Shown in pieces: positions 9,159-21,791 of a DNA stretch of 64,000 nt. Source of the DNA: Hortaea werneckii (lineage: Eukaryota; Ascomycota; Dothideomycetes; Mycosphaerellales; Teratosphaeriaceae). Both the position numbers and the translations under genes were made by a program. The notes under the pieces were generated by a model. It was given only the letters and a program-made list of their open reading frames with translations, searched no databases and was not told the DNA's origin. Where the stretch lies: contig JBAOKB010000020.1 in assembly GCA_037044905.1 (NCBI GenBank), positions 1,860,001-1,924,000 of the forward strand, read 5' to 3'. How positions within the stretch are numbered: position 1 is the stretch's first letter; each line of letters starts with the position of its first letter.

Positions 9159-10683
9159 GCGGGTCACCCACCACCACGACAACACGATGATGGAATTCCC
9201 AAGCTCGACAAATTTCACCTGAATTACGAGATAAAAATTACTCGACGGTCAATCAGTCAAAAGAGCCTGCGACGAACGGCGTTACCCGGCTAGCAAGATG
9301 GTGGGATCTCTGGAGGTTATCACATACCACACATTATACCCCCCTTTTCTGCAGCGTGGTAGCTGAGAGATGTTCCCTGCGCGATGTCGTATATAAGACG
9401 GAATGCAAGCATCTCTGAAACAACCTTCTGACGTCTTCTTTCCCTGCAAAGAAGATGAGCTGGTCGACTTCCTGCGCTTTTCTGCGCTTTTTCTTTGTTG
9501 TTCTTTCCACGACGTCTTGTGCCATTGCAATCTATGCATGGCCATCGTAGTCACGTCTGCATGATGAGCAGACTTTCATGGAACGACGGTAGGTGGTGTT
9601 GTGCCGGGCTGTGGCGTCCCATGATGATGGACCGTCGCCCTCGCTTTCGGTTTCGCTTTGTGACTGTTGTTTTCATTTTCCCTCTCGTCTTGCCTTCTCT
9701 CTCTAACCCCGTCGCTCTCAAAAAGAGTACCTAGATCAAAGAGGATACTTTCGTATGACAGTCTTGTCTGCTCACGCGGCTCTCTTTCCATCGAGAGGCA
9801 TCTGCCTTATCCCGCCGAATGGACAGCATTCCCTATTTGACACACCACATGTGCTCGCATGTCTTTTACAAATAAAATCGAAGTGCTTTTCTTCCCTTCG
9901 CGATAGGTTGCAGCGAACATATATCTTCTCGAAGCTTTTCTCTAATACGATATCTCTCTGCATTTCCACTGGTCCTTGGTTTTCGTTCTACTTGGTATGA
10001 GTTGACCCTGCACGTTGTTGCACGTCGTTTGTTTCTGGTCTTGTCTTTGGAGGATTTGGATATCATAGGCTTGAGATGTCTTTAACACCGAAGAGCAATT
10101 TCCGGCGAAACTTCGACGACGATGGTGCGGGGTGTTGTACTTGTGATGAAGGAAATGAAGCGCTCTCGGCCCTCTTTCTGTTTTCTTTCTTGTTTTCTCG
10201 TTCTCTTTTTCTTGTTTATCTTTCTCTTTTTTCCCCTCCTCCATGGATGTGGCTAAAGGTATCTTGCGCTCCCTTATAAGATGTTTGATGAAGCAAGGCC
10301 TCTCTGTTTTCCCTCCTCCCATTCTTTCACAAACGAGCCGCTGAGGAGCGTTTTCTGCTCCGCGGGTGGGAGGGTGAGATAGGGACAAACTACCAAGGGA
10401 ATTTGGAATCGCGATTCCTACGTCTGAGGGAACAATCACTAGCTGCTGACACAAGTGGGAGAGATGGAATACGATTAGAAGAGGTTGGTAAATCACTCGT
10501 TTGCTCCAATCGTGAGTTTTCATTCAAAAGAAGGAAATGGTCGTTAGAACTACTGCCTTCCCTTCCCCCGAATTCCCCGAGAAGTCCATCTTTCCCAATC
10601 GTCAAAGGCTTGCTTGCCTGCTTGCCAGCCCAGCAGCAGAGCCAGTCGTTCATAAAGATCCTCTATAACCCCGCCAAAGCTCA
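9159..10683. other. Intergenic region, pyrimidine-rich patches
   Basis: About 1.5 kb between the convergent ends of the uL15 gene and the RS-rich gene. Contains T/C-rich runs (for example 10180-10240). No open frame here has a recognisable domain or conserved splice structure; nothing else seen. Confidence 0.5.
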
Positions 10684-13600
10684 TCAGTGTCGATGTCTAT
10701 GCCGCGCCCCACCTTCAATCCGACCGCGCCGATCGTCATTCTCATCCTCCCTACCACCTAGGTGACTTAAGAAATCCGTGAAACCCGCTTGGCCGAGGAA
10801 TTTATGGAGGGTATTAGCGAGCGGGTCGTCGTCGTCGTGGAGGCGGTCGCCGTGTTTGTCGAAGCGCGGGGGCAATTCGACAGTCCCGTCCGATGAATTG
10901 CCGTCTTCTGGCTCCTCGCGCTCATACTTGTCCTTCTTGGACTTTGAAGACGAAGATGGTCTGCGTCTACTCCTCTCCTTCGTTTCGCCGCCTGATTCGT
11001 ACTGATCGTCGCGATCACGTCTCCGCGAGCGCTTCTTCTTGGTTCTGGCACTCCCGTTGCTATCTTCACGCTCCTCCTCCTTCTGCTTGTCTTTTATGTG
11101 GGTTTTCCTGCGTGTTTCCGGAGAGTGCTCGGTATTGTTATCCAAATTAAACCGTACCCTACTTTGACTGCGCTCTCTTTGCTGCTGCTGAGGCGGTCGA
11201 GGCGGCGTCTCTACACCATCTGTGTTACGTGCGTCAGCATACTGTTCACTGCTGTTCGTACGACCACTCCTGTCATGCGGGTACACTGTACGATCCCAAG
11301 ACGTACCCGCATCCTGAGTCCCGCCACGCTCGGTAGCCTCTGACACAGATGGTGATGGTGGTTTGGCTTTAGCAGTAGTGTTGGCAGTGGGCGCTCTACT
11401 CACATCATCTGGATTTCTGCCTCTCCTTCCATCATGCTCAGGCGTCGGAGCGTATCGCGTGTCTCCTGCGAAAGTCTCGTTGCCGCCTGGGTAAGGTGCG
11501 CCTAGGTTGGCTTCGCTGTCGTAGGCACCATAGGGATGGGGATATGGCTGGTGTTGAGGTCCGCCCTGGGCATAGTCTGCAGGGTTGTAGGCAGGATACG
11601 GGTTCGGTTGCTGTGGAGGAGCAGCTTGATCATAGACATGATCATCAGTGGGTGGCGGAGGGAAGTAATGGCCGCCAGGATATGCTTGATGATTGTCGTA
11701 GGGCGCATGGGCCTGAGGCGGCAAATAACCAGGATGATCGTACGGGGGCTCATAATGGTCGCCATCGCCTCTGTATCGGTCCTCGTACCGTTCGTCTTCA
11801 CGCCCTACACGGATGTTAGTCTTTACTCTCCCAAGTCACCTTTTTAAGACCTACTTCGAGACTCTGCCTCTCTGTTCCTGGACCTCTCCTTCCTCTTCCC
11901 GTACTCGTGGGCCGCCACACCAGCAACTCCCGCCGCAGCGCCAGCACCCGCCAAGTCTTTAGCTCGGCTTCTGCTCCTGCTTCTTCTAGACCCACTCCTA
12001 CGTCTAGTGTCCGGGCTACTACCTCCGCTGCTGGCTCTGCCATGTCGCCTTCTGTACATGCCAGGCTCTTCATCGCTGTAGTAACCCCTCGCCGACTCAG
12101 GGTAGATAGGATCATGACCATAAGCTATCATGGGAGGCTCGTTAACACTCCTCTCACTGGCAGGATAGGGTGCAGGAACGGACCTACTCCTAGACCGACT
12201 TCTCCGCCGCCTACCTCTACCCTTCTCATCCTCAATGATCGCCGCCTTCTTGGATTCCTGGTTGGCTTTGTTCTTCTCATACAAACCTGCGAGGGCCGCA
12301 CCACCAAGTCCTGCGGCCGCAATGGGCGCACCTTGGCGGATTCGGCTCTTGCTACGAGCTCGGCCGCCTCGGCTTCGCGATCGAACCTTCTCCCAGATGC
12401 CGGCGGCCGCTGCGGATGCCAGACCTGCTTGTGCGATACGACGGTTCTTATGCTCAGGGCTGTGTGCTTTGCTACCTGCCTCAGACGGGGACATATAACT
12501 GTCAACACTCGCGCGTCTTCTCCTGGACCTGCTGCGACGCGGGCGACCTTCATTGACGATGATAGTCTCATTTTTCTTGTTCCGATTCTTGATTGCGTAG
12601 CCTGCGAGTGCTGCTACACCGGCGACTGCGGCCAGACCTCCCAACTTTTGGGCCTTGGACAAGTCAAGTGATTGTGATCTTGAACGTCTCCTTCTCGGCC
12701 CGTCGTAGTAGCGGTCAAAAGATCCACTCCGCGATCGGCTTCTCGAACGCCGCCGTCGGCTCTTACTCCTATATCGATGAATGGCCTCCGCACCTACAGC
12801 ACCAAGGGCGGCACCAGCAACATCGCGGCCCACACGATTACCACCTTCGCCCCTCTCCCTCCTATGATGGCCGAGGATCTCAGCAGCGCCGAGTCCGGCA
12901 AGAGCACCCTCTGCGAGATGACGCTTGTGATGTGGCGAGCGGGATCGCGAAGAAAATCTACTTCTGCTTCTACTGCCGCCCTCGTCGTAAATACGCTCAC
13001 GGCGAACGTACTCGTAACTATCATCACTCCACTGCGAGGCGCTATCTCGCGGGCGAACACTGCGTTCGTAGCTATCGCTGCGTCTCCGTGGACGGTCCAA
13101 TTCTCGGATGCGACGCTCGTAAAAGTAGTTCTCCTCGGGTTCAGGAGCTGGAGCTGGAGCAGGTGGTGGCGGCTCTTCTCTCTTGACAAGTGAGCGTGAC
13201 TCATCCTTGGTGTCGTCGCGCTCGCGAATAATTATGGGCGCCGGGTCACGACGCTCCTCGCGAATGATGATTGGCGCCTGCTGCTGAGGAGCCGACTCTC
13301 GAATGATGATGGGCTGGGGTTGGGGCTGGGTATAGTACTCGGTATCTTTGCTGTATCGCTCCACATCGTAATCGTAATGTCGTCTGTGCTCATGACGTGG
13401 TGGAGAGAAATCGCGCTCGCGCTCGAATCGCCACTCATTGTAGCGTTCTGGTTCCGGCGAAGGCTCTCTCCGAATCACCTCCCGGTCGACTACACGGTAG
13501 TTGCTGCGGGGCTCTGAGCGACGATCGTAGTCGCTGCCATGCTGCTCGACATGTCGGAACGGGATATCACGACGTCTCGAGTCGCGTTCGTTGATATCAA

Positions 13601-13877
13601 TGTCAATATCAATATTGTCTCCGCGTCGCGATCGCGAAGGCGCATGGGAGGGCGCATAGGATCTGGCCGGGGCGTAGGTGGTACGAGCGGGAGACGATTC
13701 TCTCCTCCTTATGACAAGCTTGTTGTCCTCTTCCTCTTGGGGCTCGAAGACCTTGCGTGCCACGTCTGGGACCTGATAGCGCTTCACTGTGGTGTACGAT
13801 CGCGGGGGATCATTCGGGTACTCGACTCTCTCGCCGCCGTCGCGATCGCGGTAAACGATCCGCTCATGCATAGACAT
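10684..13877 (-). CDS. RS-rich glycine-zipper protein (DUF3824-type)
   Basis: Predicted 1047-residue fungal-specific protein. Exon 1 is 13877-11855 and exon 2 is 11804-10684; the 49 nt intron has donor GTAGGT, branch GACTAAC and acceptor GTGTAG and joins the frames exactly. The N-terminal third is Arg/Glu/Tyr-rich and includes repeats of the type PIIIRE. The middle alternates Arg-Ser dipeptide tracts (RRRRSRSRSRS) with at least four Ala/Gly hydrophobic hairpin-like segments: ALAGLGAAEILG, GLAAVAGVAALAGYA, GLASAAAAGIWEK and AAAGLGGAALAGLYEK. The C-terminal third is Pro/Tyr/Gln-rich, then charged, ending in an HRHRH tail. RS tracts suggest SR-protein kinase targets and nuclear condensates; the Gly zippers suggest membrane or self association. 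Function unknown. Confidence 0.75.
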
Positions 13878-15519
13878 GCTGTCGTTCTCGTCGTTCTAGT
13901 CGTCTCAATAATATGCTCTCGGCAGATGCTTGTGTATGAGTTGGTGTTTCGGTAGAGGTGGTAAGCTATTTCGCGGGTTGGCGGGGTAGTGGCAGCCTTG
14001 CACGGTGCTGACGCTGTCTGCCTGGAGCCTGACGGCTATCTTGGCCGCTGCTGGTTCCCCTGTCAGTGTGCTACAGTGAGCGCCGACGCTGAGCAACAAC
14101 ACCGCGTACCAAGTGTGAAAACCCTAAAGTCTACTCTGCTGCGCCAGTGGTATAGCAGGTATGTACCGATCAGGGCGCGGTGCGGGAGCGGCAGTTGATG
14201 GTGCCAGATGACGTGGAGGGGCTGGAGCGTTCAGTCAGGCGGCTTCAGGGTGTGCCTTGCGACCCAAGCTCGCCGGGCGGGCCGGGATATCGAAAGGATG
14301 GTACGGTTCACGGTAGGCGGCTCGACACTGAAGTCAAGCTTGTTCCGACCTACAGTATCTTCTAGCTACCCCGCACAGGTTGTCGTCTCAGAGATTCTTC
14401 GTATGTCGCTGTGTGAGAGACGATCCAAGGACAGTGCAGGATAGCTGCCTCCGAGGACCTCGACGTCGTCCGCCAAGTTCAGCCGGATCATGCACGGTGA
14501 CGTCGGGGCTTGGGCAGAGATGTGACAGCCCAAGACAGGCTACAGCATGGCGCAAGACCACTAGGGCGCTACGGATGGCGCAAGGCGATTGCGATGACGA
14601 GCTCCTGCGATAGCGCGGCGATCATCTCCAAGCGTTGATTGATGAGCATTCTCTATCCATTATTTCACACCGTCTATGGTAAAGACACCCGTCGCCGATC
14701 TCCTTCCCATTTCAGAAGGCACGTCTCACAACCCCCACTCACACAATCAAGGTACCAACTGGTACTGTCAACCGCTGTGTTCTGCTCCTGCCTCCCGTGT
14801 CCGCCTCTCGTCGGAGTGTCTCCGACGGAGCGTCCACGCCGATGATGTATGTACTTGGCCGAATGCAAGCATCCAGACACTACTGCGAGTCATCGATGTC
14901 TGTTAAGAACTGCGGTAAGGTACCAGTGGTACACAGCAGCACGTGTTGGTGGAAATGCATGAGGCGAAGGAGTCTAAACGCAGTTGATGCTCCTTTAGCC
15001 TGGCAGTAGTCGGCACGGTCGTTTGCATGAAGCATAGAGTTTAGAGGGAGACATAGGTACTTGACATAGGTACTTGCTCGTAGTATCTTTAAAAAATTAC
15101 GTAGCAGCGATGCTACCTGGGAACAACGACCCTCATCTCGCCAGTCATGAGGCAGATGAGAGGAAGCCCACCACGAACAAATGCCAATGAGCGGGGATAC
15201 CTCCCGTCCTTTCATAGCGATCACAGCCTGACAGCGATATTTGCCACCTTTCCATGCCGTGCCGAATGTGCCAGCCTAGACTATCAACATACCGAAACAT
15301 TCTGCCCCCCATGTGTATACGTTCGTGCCCTCTCCAAATGCAGGAGCATATGCAATAAACCTCCCGGTCCTCGACAAAGACCCCAAACGCCTTCATATAC
15401 CCATGAACATCGTAGAAACCAAATCCAGCCCCGTTCCTCATTCACACCACAAGCCATGCAAGTAGTCTCCACCCCCTCCAAACCGACTCGAGCCCCAGTC
15501 GGGCGGGGAAGGCTTATGC
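13878..15519. other. Intergenic region between RS-rich gene and zinc-cluster gene
   Basis: About 1.6 kb holding the promoter of the RS-rich gene and the 3' flank of the next gene. A direct repeat of about 14 nt (GACATAGGTACTTG type) is seen at about 15049-15075. No gene recognised. Confidence 0.45.
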
Positions 15520-17184
15520 TTAAGTGACCAAAAAGTCCCACCCCCGCCTCGCAATAATCGTCTCCCAATCCCACGTCTCTGCCTCGCGCCCTTCATCCAT
15601 CATCTGCCAGATCTGCTCGACGATCATGCGCGCATACTTAATATTGCCCAGGCTACTCCACTGCTGCAGACGGGAGAAGGCGTCGCTGATCTCGGGCCGC
15701 TGGGCGGGTTCGAAAGCGGCGCAGCCGAGCAGGAACAGCGGCATGAGGAGGATCGATTGCGTGGAGCCGTCGTCGGTGTCCCAGGGTAAGCTGCGGAGGT
15801 AGCCTAGCCCTTCGTCGACGGCTTGCTTGAATGCTGGGGAGGGGCGGGAGTGCTGGATCGTGCGGTGCAGGTATAGCCACGTGCACTGGCGGTAGAGCAG
15901 GCTGGCGGTGTAGCGTGGGGTGTCTGGAGGATGTACGCATTGCCACATGCGTAAGGCGTTGTCGATGGCGAAGGCGTCGTCCATGATCGCCGCGTCCCAC
16001 CAGTGTGCATAGTTCAGCGCTCTCCGCTCTCGGATCTGATCGCGCAGTTGCCGAATACGACTGATGAAGCCGAAGAGCCCATCCATTACACCTAGGAGGG
16101 TTCCTGCTTGGGGCTGGATCATGAATTCTGGGAGCTTGAACCCATCCATGAGGTCTATGCTTCGCTGGTCGAGTGGGTTCGCAAGCGAGGTTATGGACGA
16201 GCTGTAGTCATGGTAGAGTAGGAATTCGAGGATGAATTGACGTAGCTGCTCGTTCGGGAAATGTTGCTGTCTCGAGAGCATCTCCTTCATTGCGTTCAGG
16301 TGGAAGCGGTAGGAGCCCGTCAAGTCACCGGCGCAGACGGTTTGTAGGCAGAGTACCAAGGTCTGTGCTATTGAGGGATCGCCAATGTGAGCAACGGCGT
16401 TGGTGCCATGCGAAGTCGTCGATGCCAAGTCCTGCTGCAGCAGACGCATTGCTTTGCTACTATGATGCTCCTGTCTTTCTTCCCAGTCAGACTTCGGATT
16501 CGGCTCGTTCGCGACTAGAATGCTGCCTGACAAGTAAAGCAGGCTATGCATGAGACCTGTGTGACCCATTGCCATCGGAACGATGATCTCCAGGAACGGA
16601 TTCTGGTGATCGGTAAGCGAGAGTACCTTGCCGACCTGGGCTGTGAAGTGGTGGAAGAACATCTGATCGACGCTGCCTTCTACACCTTCTACCAGCATGG
16701 GAAGCTCGGCTGGAATGCTATGTCGGACTGTAAGTGCCCTTTGCTTGCCACTCCGCCATGGCTGCTTAGGCTCATAGCCATCGCAGACCACATTGTTCTT
16801 CTCGCAATTTAGGCATGATGGTTTTGTCTCGTCGCACTTCTTCTTCCGTCTTCGACAGGTCCCGCACCCGGTTTTTGACCGGGAGTGTGAAGCCTTTTTC
16901 TGTTCTTGAAGTGGATGTTTCCTTGGTCGGCCGCGTTTTCTCGGCGTAGGCAGGGTTACCGTTGGCTTGCTCTCCGCAAGCCCATCTATTGAAGCTTCTT
17001 CAACCTCCTCGATCTTCGGGACAATCTCCATAGGCTGGTCATCATCGCTGTCGGGCGTGATCACCGAATCGACGGTGTCGTTCGCAAACTCAGGTGATGA
17101 GCTCGATGTTGTAGAATAGGTCGAAGTGGAATAGGTGCTCCGTCTTCGCAAGTTTTGGGCCGGGTCAGGACCAGCGTTCTCCAT
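15520..17184 (-). CDS. Zn2Cys6 transcription factor with AT-hook
   Basis: Single-exon regulator; the first ATG is at 17184 (MENAGPDPAQ), giving 554 residues. Residues 82-90 (RKRGRPRKH) form an AT-hook for minor-groove binding. The zinc cluster is C107-x2-C110-x6-C117-x6-C124-x2-C127-x6-C134 with RRRKKK between the second and third Cys. The remainder is an alpha-helical Fungal_trans_2-like domain (MFFHHFTAQVGKVLSL, PMAMGHTGLMHSLLYLSG, and the LPWDTDDGSTQSILLMPLFL segment). The Ser/Thr-rich N-terminus followed by acidic residues may be an activation region. An upstream in-frame extension exists but lacks ATG. Targets unknown. Confidence 0.85.
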   Translation of the reverse strand: MENAGPDPAQNLRRRSTYSTSTYSTTSSSSPEFANDTVDSVITPDSDDDQPMEIVPKIEEVEEASIDGLAESKPTVTLPTPRKRGRPRKHPLQEQKKASHSRSKTGCGTCRRRKKKCDETKPSCLNCEKNNVVCDGYEPKQPWRSGKQRALTVRHSIPAELPMLVEGVEGSVDQMFFHHFTAQVGKVLSLTDHQNPFLEIIVPMAMGHTGLMHSLLYLSGSILVANEPNPKSDWEERQEHHSSKAMRLLQQDLASTTSHGTNAVAHIGDPSIAQTLVLCLQTVCAGDLTGSYRFHLNAMKEMLSRQQHFPNEQLRQFILEFLLYHDYSSSITSLANPLDQRSIDLMDGFKLPEFMIQPQAGTLLGVMDGLFGFISRIRQLRDQIRERRALNYAHWWDAAIMDDAFAIDNALRMWQCVHPPDTPRYTASLLYRQCTWLYLHRTIQHSRPSPAFKQAVDEGLGYLRSLPWDTDDGSTQSILLMPLFLLGCAAFEPAQRPEISDAFSRLQQWSSLGNIKYARMIVEQIWQMMDEGREAETWDWETIIARRGWDFLVT

Positions 17185-19541
17185 TCCGCCCGCTAGGATA
17201 CCAGGGTATCGTATCGTCCAAGACAAAAACTGATTCGTGAAAAGATGATGATCAGAGCGGGCCGAGCATTCACTTCACCACCATCATAATACAAGGGCTA
17301 GACTCTATATGTTGCAGACAGAGATTGTTGCCTTTTGCGAGCATGCCCCAACTTCCATACAACCACAACATGAGGGCAACGATCGAGGATGGCACGTCGG
17401 CCGGGCGGTTTAAAGAAGGGACACCTTCACAGAGGTCGATGAAACGGCGCGCATTAGAAGAAACCCAAAGCACAACACGCATGAACGAGGTGGAGCCAGA
17501 GGACCTGGGTCCTCTCCGCACACGCACCCTGGGATGCACGGTCAACGTCAAATCAAGATACGCCGGGCAGTACCGTAGCTCATGCGGACCCCGATGCTCT
17601 GCGTGCAGGGAGCTAGATTCGCAACGACCAGGGTTGCGAGTCAGAGGCGACATGAAGACTTTCCGAATAGCGACGTTGAGCCGACTTTGCGGCGGGGGCC
17701 ACCATCTCTGCCCTTTTCCTAGTACGTCGCCAGATGTGAACTGGACGGGGGACGATTACGACGACAGTTGACACGATTCTACGCGATCGAAGCGTAAGTC
17801 GTACCTAGGTATATCGTGCTGGATTCTGTTGGTCGCGACGAATACCTAGGGTACGTACTGCGTGGCGGGGTCGGCGGGCTTATTAGTCTGCATGCCTTAA
17901 GGTCGGCAGGTGTTTGCGCGCCCATGCGAGCAGCAAGGGCAGCCAAGGCCTCCACAAACGCCCTAATTGCTCATTCTCCACCGAAGTAGCGAGGGTACAG
18001 TAGTAGGTACGGCGAAGTAGGTCGTGAGTGGCCTGGTCAGCCGTGGTCCTGCGCTGCGTGATGAGCTTCGGGCTGGCGAACCGAGAGGGCTCCTGCGCTC
18101 GCCCGATGACATCCATGTCAGCATAGCGTTCCGAGTTCGGTTGGTTTGTGCCGTGATAATGAACCATTATTGCAGTATTATACAGTCCCCTGTGAGCAGG
18201 GTGGCGCCTCAGCGACTTACACACCAAAAAAATGCAAAGGTAAAGGGCAAAGCGGCAACACGCAGACACGGGTCGCCAATGCACATGACGGAAAAGGCTG
18301 AAAAGTGGTGATCGCAACGACTTCTATTTCCCTCTTTCTGCTGCCCGAGTGCCCACCTCACGCTCTCCACAACGCTTAGAAGGTTGGCGCCTTCGGGCCT
18401 TGCCATTCGTCAGTCAAACTCACGCTTGGGCCCAGTGAGATCCCGTCTGATCACTGCGGACCATCCCACAGCCCATCGATAATACTATTCCGGCGTGTAT
18501 CATCTAGACAAGGCCTTGCGGGCGTCGTGATAGGCGTGTCCTTCCTGGAGATGTCTTGCATGCGCACGCCGGAGCAACAGGAATCTCCCGAAGAGGCGGA
18601 AGTGCTCTGGGGAAAAAGCCACAAAAAGAGGCATCCCACTTGGTCACAGTACAGATAGATGTCTAGGTAGCAATGATGAGGAGAACATAATGCAAAACTG
18701 CCCATCTTTCCCGCATTTTGACATGCATTGGCTCTTTCCGACACGGCCGTCTTCTTTTGATGCCCCAAAAAGGTGGGGAAAGGACGTGCAGCCTGCATGC
18801 AGGACAGGCGTACCTCAGCAGCGGGAAGCACAGCATTGACGGGCAGATCGTCGTTCAGACTGGCAAATTGCAAATCGAGCCGCAAAGCACGAAGGGGGAG
18901 CAGGACAGGACATTCCGGGGGGAGAAAGCAATGCACACCACCAACGCACGCCGCCGAAAGCAGTGCCTCCAATCTCGCATACAGAACCCCCCAGTCAGCT
19001 TCGCTTGTCCCCGGCAGCGAATCCTGTTGGGTCCGTCGCTTACCACGGTCTAAAACATTTGTATTGGACGACGCACCGCGGCAGTAGTAGTGATCGTGAG
19101 ATTGTGTGCAAGATGGGGTATTATATGGTTTTGGTTAAGACCAAAGTTGCAAGCCACTATCACTTCTTGTTTCTGGAGGCTGATATGCACCCAACGCGTT
19201 TGTGACTGCCCGGATGCAGTAATCACAGGTCATGCTCATCACTTTCCGGGAGCACGGTCGAGCTTATTAGCTGACCAAAATGGTTTGCGTGAAAATGTGA
19301 GCATCGCTACCGGTCGCAAATAATAGAACGAGACACGAGCGCAGAAATCCAGTAGCGAACAGAATGGAGTCTAGTGCAGTCTCTCCTATAGAGGGTTGCA
19401 ATCTGGGGAGCGGGGGAGCCAATTGTCCGCCCCAGAATGCCAAAAAGATACATGTCCCAGCGATACGGTAACGCTCGCTTGCTGAGAGCAGTGCTGTCTA
19501 GATCGGACACTGATCACCATCGCCTTCCTCGCCCAGCCATC
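17185..19541. other. Long intergenic region
   Basis: About 2.4 kb upstream of the zinc-cluster gene and downstream of the amine oxidase gene. Open frames of up to 173 codons (such as 18451-18972 minus and 17325-17771 plus) overlap each other on opposite strands and have no recognisable motifs. I see no gene I can support. Confidence 0.45.
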
Positions 19542-21791
19542 TTAAAGCTTGCTGCTGGGTGCGGCACAGCACGCCGTCCCGTCTGCGTTGATCTTCGCCT
19601 CAGTCACGCCCTGCTGGTGCGCTTCGCTGATCAAGGTCGACTTGTTGAAGTCCTGGGTGCTTGGCGGGACGTCGAGCGCTGGGTTCTTGTCGAAGAAGTT
19701 GACCGGCTTCATCGAGACCTTGATAATCTCGCAAGGCATCACCGGGAAGTCCTCGATACGTGGGATCTGTTGAAAGGGTCAGCGTAGGGACAGGAGAGGC
19801 TTTCCATCGTGCGACTTACATGGTTGATACCAAATTGTACAAATACGACCAGGTCGTCGTCTACGATGTTCTCTTTCCGGTCGGCCCAGGACCGCACACC
19901 TGTGCCGCCTCTCGACTGGTTGGTGTACTTTCCACCAGCAAAGAGCTCGCCATCTCGGTACTTGACAGCATAGATGTTGCGATCGGAGAACTCGGCGCGC
20001 TTGTAATTGAAGCTCTCGGTATCAGAGATGATCTTCTGGAAAGGCGGCGCGTGGATCTTGTATGCAACAGGTTTGTTGTTGACCGAGTTCCGAACCCCAG
20101 CGTTCTGGATCTTGTACACTTGGTTCTTGGAGACGTCGACATCGTAGCCACCAGAGGTCTCGCAGACGGTCTCTTTGCTGAAATATCCGGTGCCATGCGG
20201 GTTGAATTCGGAACGTGGCATTGGCAGAGCCTCATCGTAGACGAGTCGATTCTGGTGGCCATCGATCATCGGATCTACTCTTAGAGAGAAGATGTGTTGA
20301 TGGTGCGTTGCCAACACACCTGGATGCACAACAGTTCCCCAGGGTACATCAAGGCCCTCATCGATGGGCTGAGTCGATAGAATACCAGTAGCCCGGACTT
20401 CGTAATCGACCTCCCCAGCTTGATTGAACTTAAAAGCCAGGATGTACTCGTAGTTCGCCACAGTAATTATGGACTGCAGCACAAGTTCTCGATTGCGCAC
20501 CACCGCCGCGCGGCCGGTCCGGTAATTGGTGTGCTTCCAGCCAATCCCGCCATCTTGCTCGTGAATGCAGACGACATTTGGCATTTCCATTGGCTCACCC
20601 TTGTCGTCCGATAGTACAGCAGACAAGTAATGGATGGACCCAAGACAATCGCAACCAAGCTTGAGATTATTTGCCATCACGCCCGCACCAGCATCTCCCA
20701 GGTCAAAGGCCGATTTCTTGTGGAAAGGGTGACGCGGGTCGGCATAGGGGATGTTCATATCGGACAAGGATAATCGGTAGAACAGGTTACGGCCGTCATA
20801 TCGGACGTCATACAGCACCATACCTTCTCTTTGGTTGAAACCGACGCGGAAAGACCACTTTTGCCACTCAATGACATTAGAAGTGCCTTGCTGCGTTACA
20901 GAGAAGCTGGCGCCTTCCGGCTGCACCACATTGAGAGGCTTCAAGTCTGTGCGGAGGGATTGGGCCTCAGGGATGTATTCATTGGCCGGCTTTGGCGTCC
21001 AAGGCTGAGGTTCCTTGATCGTGTTGTCCTTGCCTGTAGGGAGGTGGTCGATGCGGATGACCTTCATAGATTCTGACGAAATCACTGGGGAGATGCTGAG
21101 TGGCAGAGCATAGTGGTTCGAGTCTGCTTCGCCCGAGTTCTGAGGGTCGCGCATGTACATGAATGTCTGCCACATGCGGTCGTCATCGTTGATCCCGTCT
21201 GAACCGTAAATCCAAGGGTCGACGACGACAGAGGTCCCTTCAGGTAGCTTCAGCTTGGCAATCTCGGCCTGGACGCCTTCATCCTCGAGAGCGATTCGCT
21301 CTATCGCCATGATCTCTTCGCCATCTCCTGGTGCATGTACATTAGGACCCAGTCGGACATTCGATTCAACTGTCTGTTGGGTCAGGTTTACAATGGCCTC
21401 ATGGAATTTGTTCTGCCGCACATTAGCTTAGCCTTGATGGGGAAATGATTGGATAGTGCCTACGGTACGTCTGAGGTAGTAGGTGACAAGAGCCCGGCGG
21501 TGGATGTTTGCGAGCTGCTTCCCGCTGTGCTCAGCTTCCAGGAAGGGAATTGTCTCTGCTTTGGCCGGCTCCTCAAGCGTAATTGATTTGTAGTCTGTAT
21601 ATGTTGTGAGTTTGATGGAGAACTGAATGAGACGCTGAAGCTAGCTCACGAAGATCTGATCCGGTCGGCCACTGCGACTGAATTATTGATGCTGCTGCTC
21701 GAATCTCACCCGAGTTGAGTGGCGCTAAGGGATGCATATCCGCTTGCTTTGATGTGCGGAGCGGTAAGGAAGAGCTTAGTTCCGTGGCCAT
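19542..21791 (-). CDS. Copper amine oxidase, peroxisomal (PTS1)
   Basis: Topaquinone copper amine oxidase (primary amine to aldehyde, ammonia and hydrogen peroxide), 696 residues. Exons run 21791-21650, 21594-21464, 21412-19820 and 19766-19542; splice sites follow GT..AG and phases close exactly. The cofactor motif N-Y-E-Y lies near residue 411-414, so the first Tyr (about 412) is the topaquinone precursor. The catalytic base Asp sits in AFDLGDAGAG (about 328), and the copper ligands include the H-x-H in THHQHIF (about 462 and 464). The N-terminal HPLAPLNSGEIRAA segment is a typical N2 domain start. The C-terminus is SSKL, a peroxisomal targeting signal type 1, so the peroxide would be made beside catalase. 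Suits use of amines as nitrogen source. Confidence 0.93.

Noticed and set aside
17325..17771. 148-codon plus-strand frame upstream of the AT-hook regulator
   Set aside because: Overlaps an opposite-strand frame, no motif, no splice evidence; could be tested with RNA-seq.
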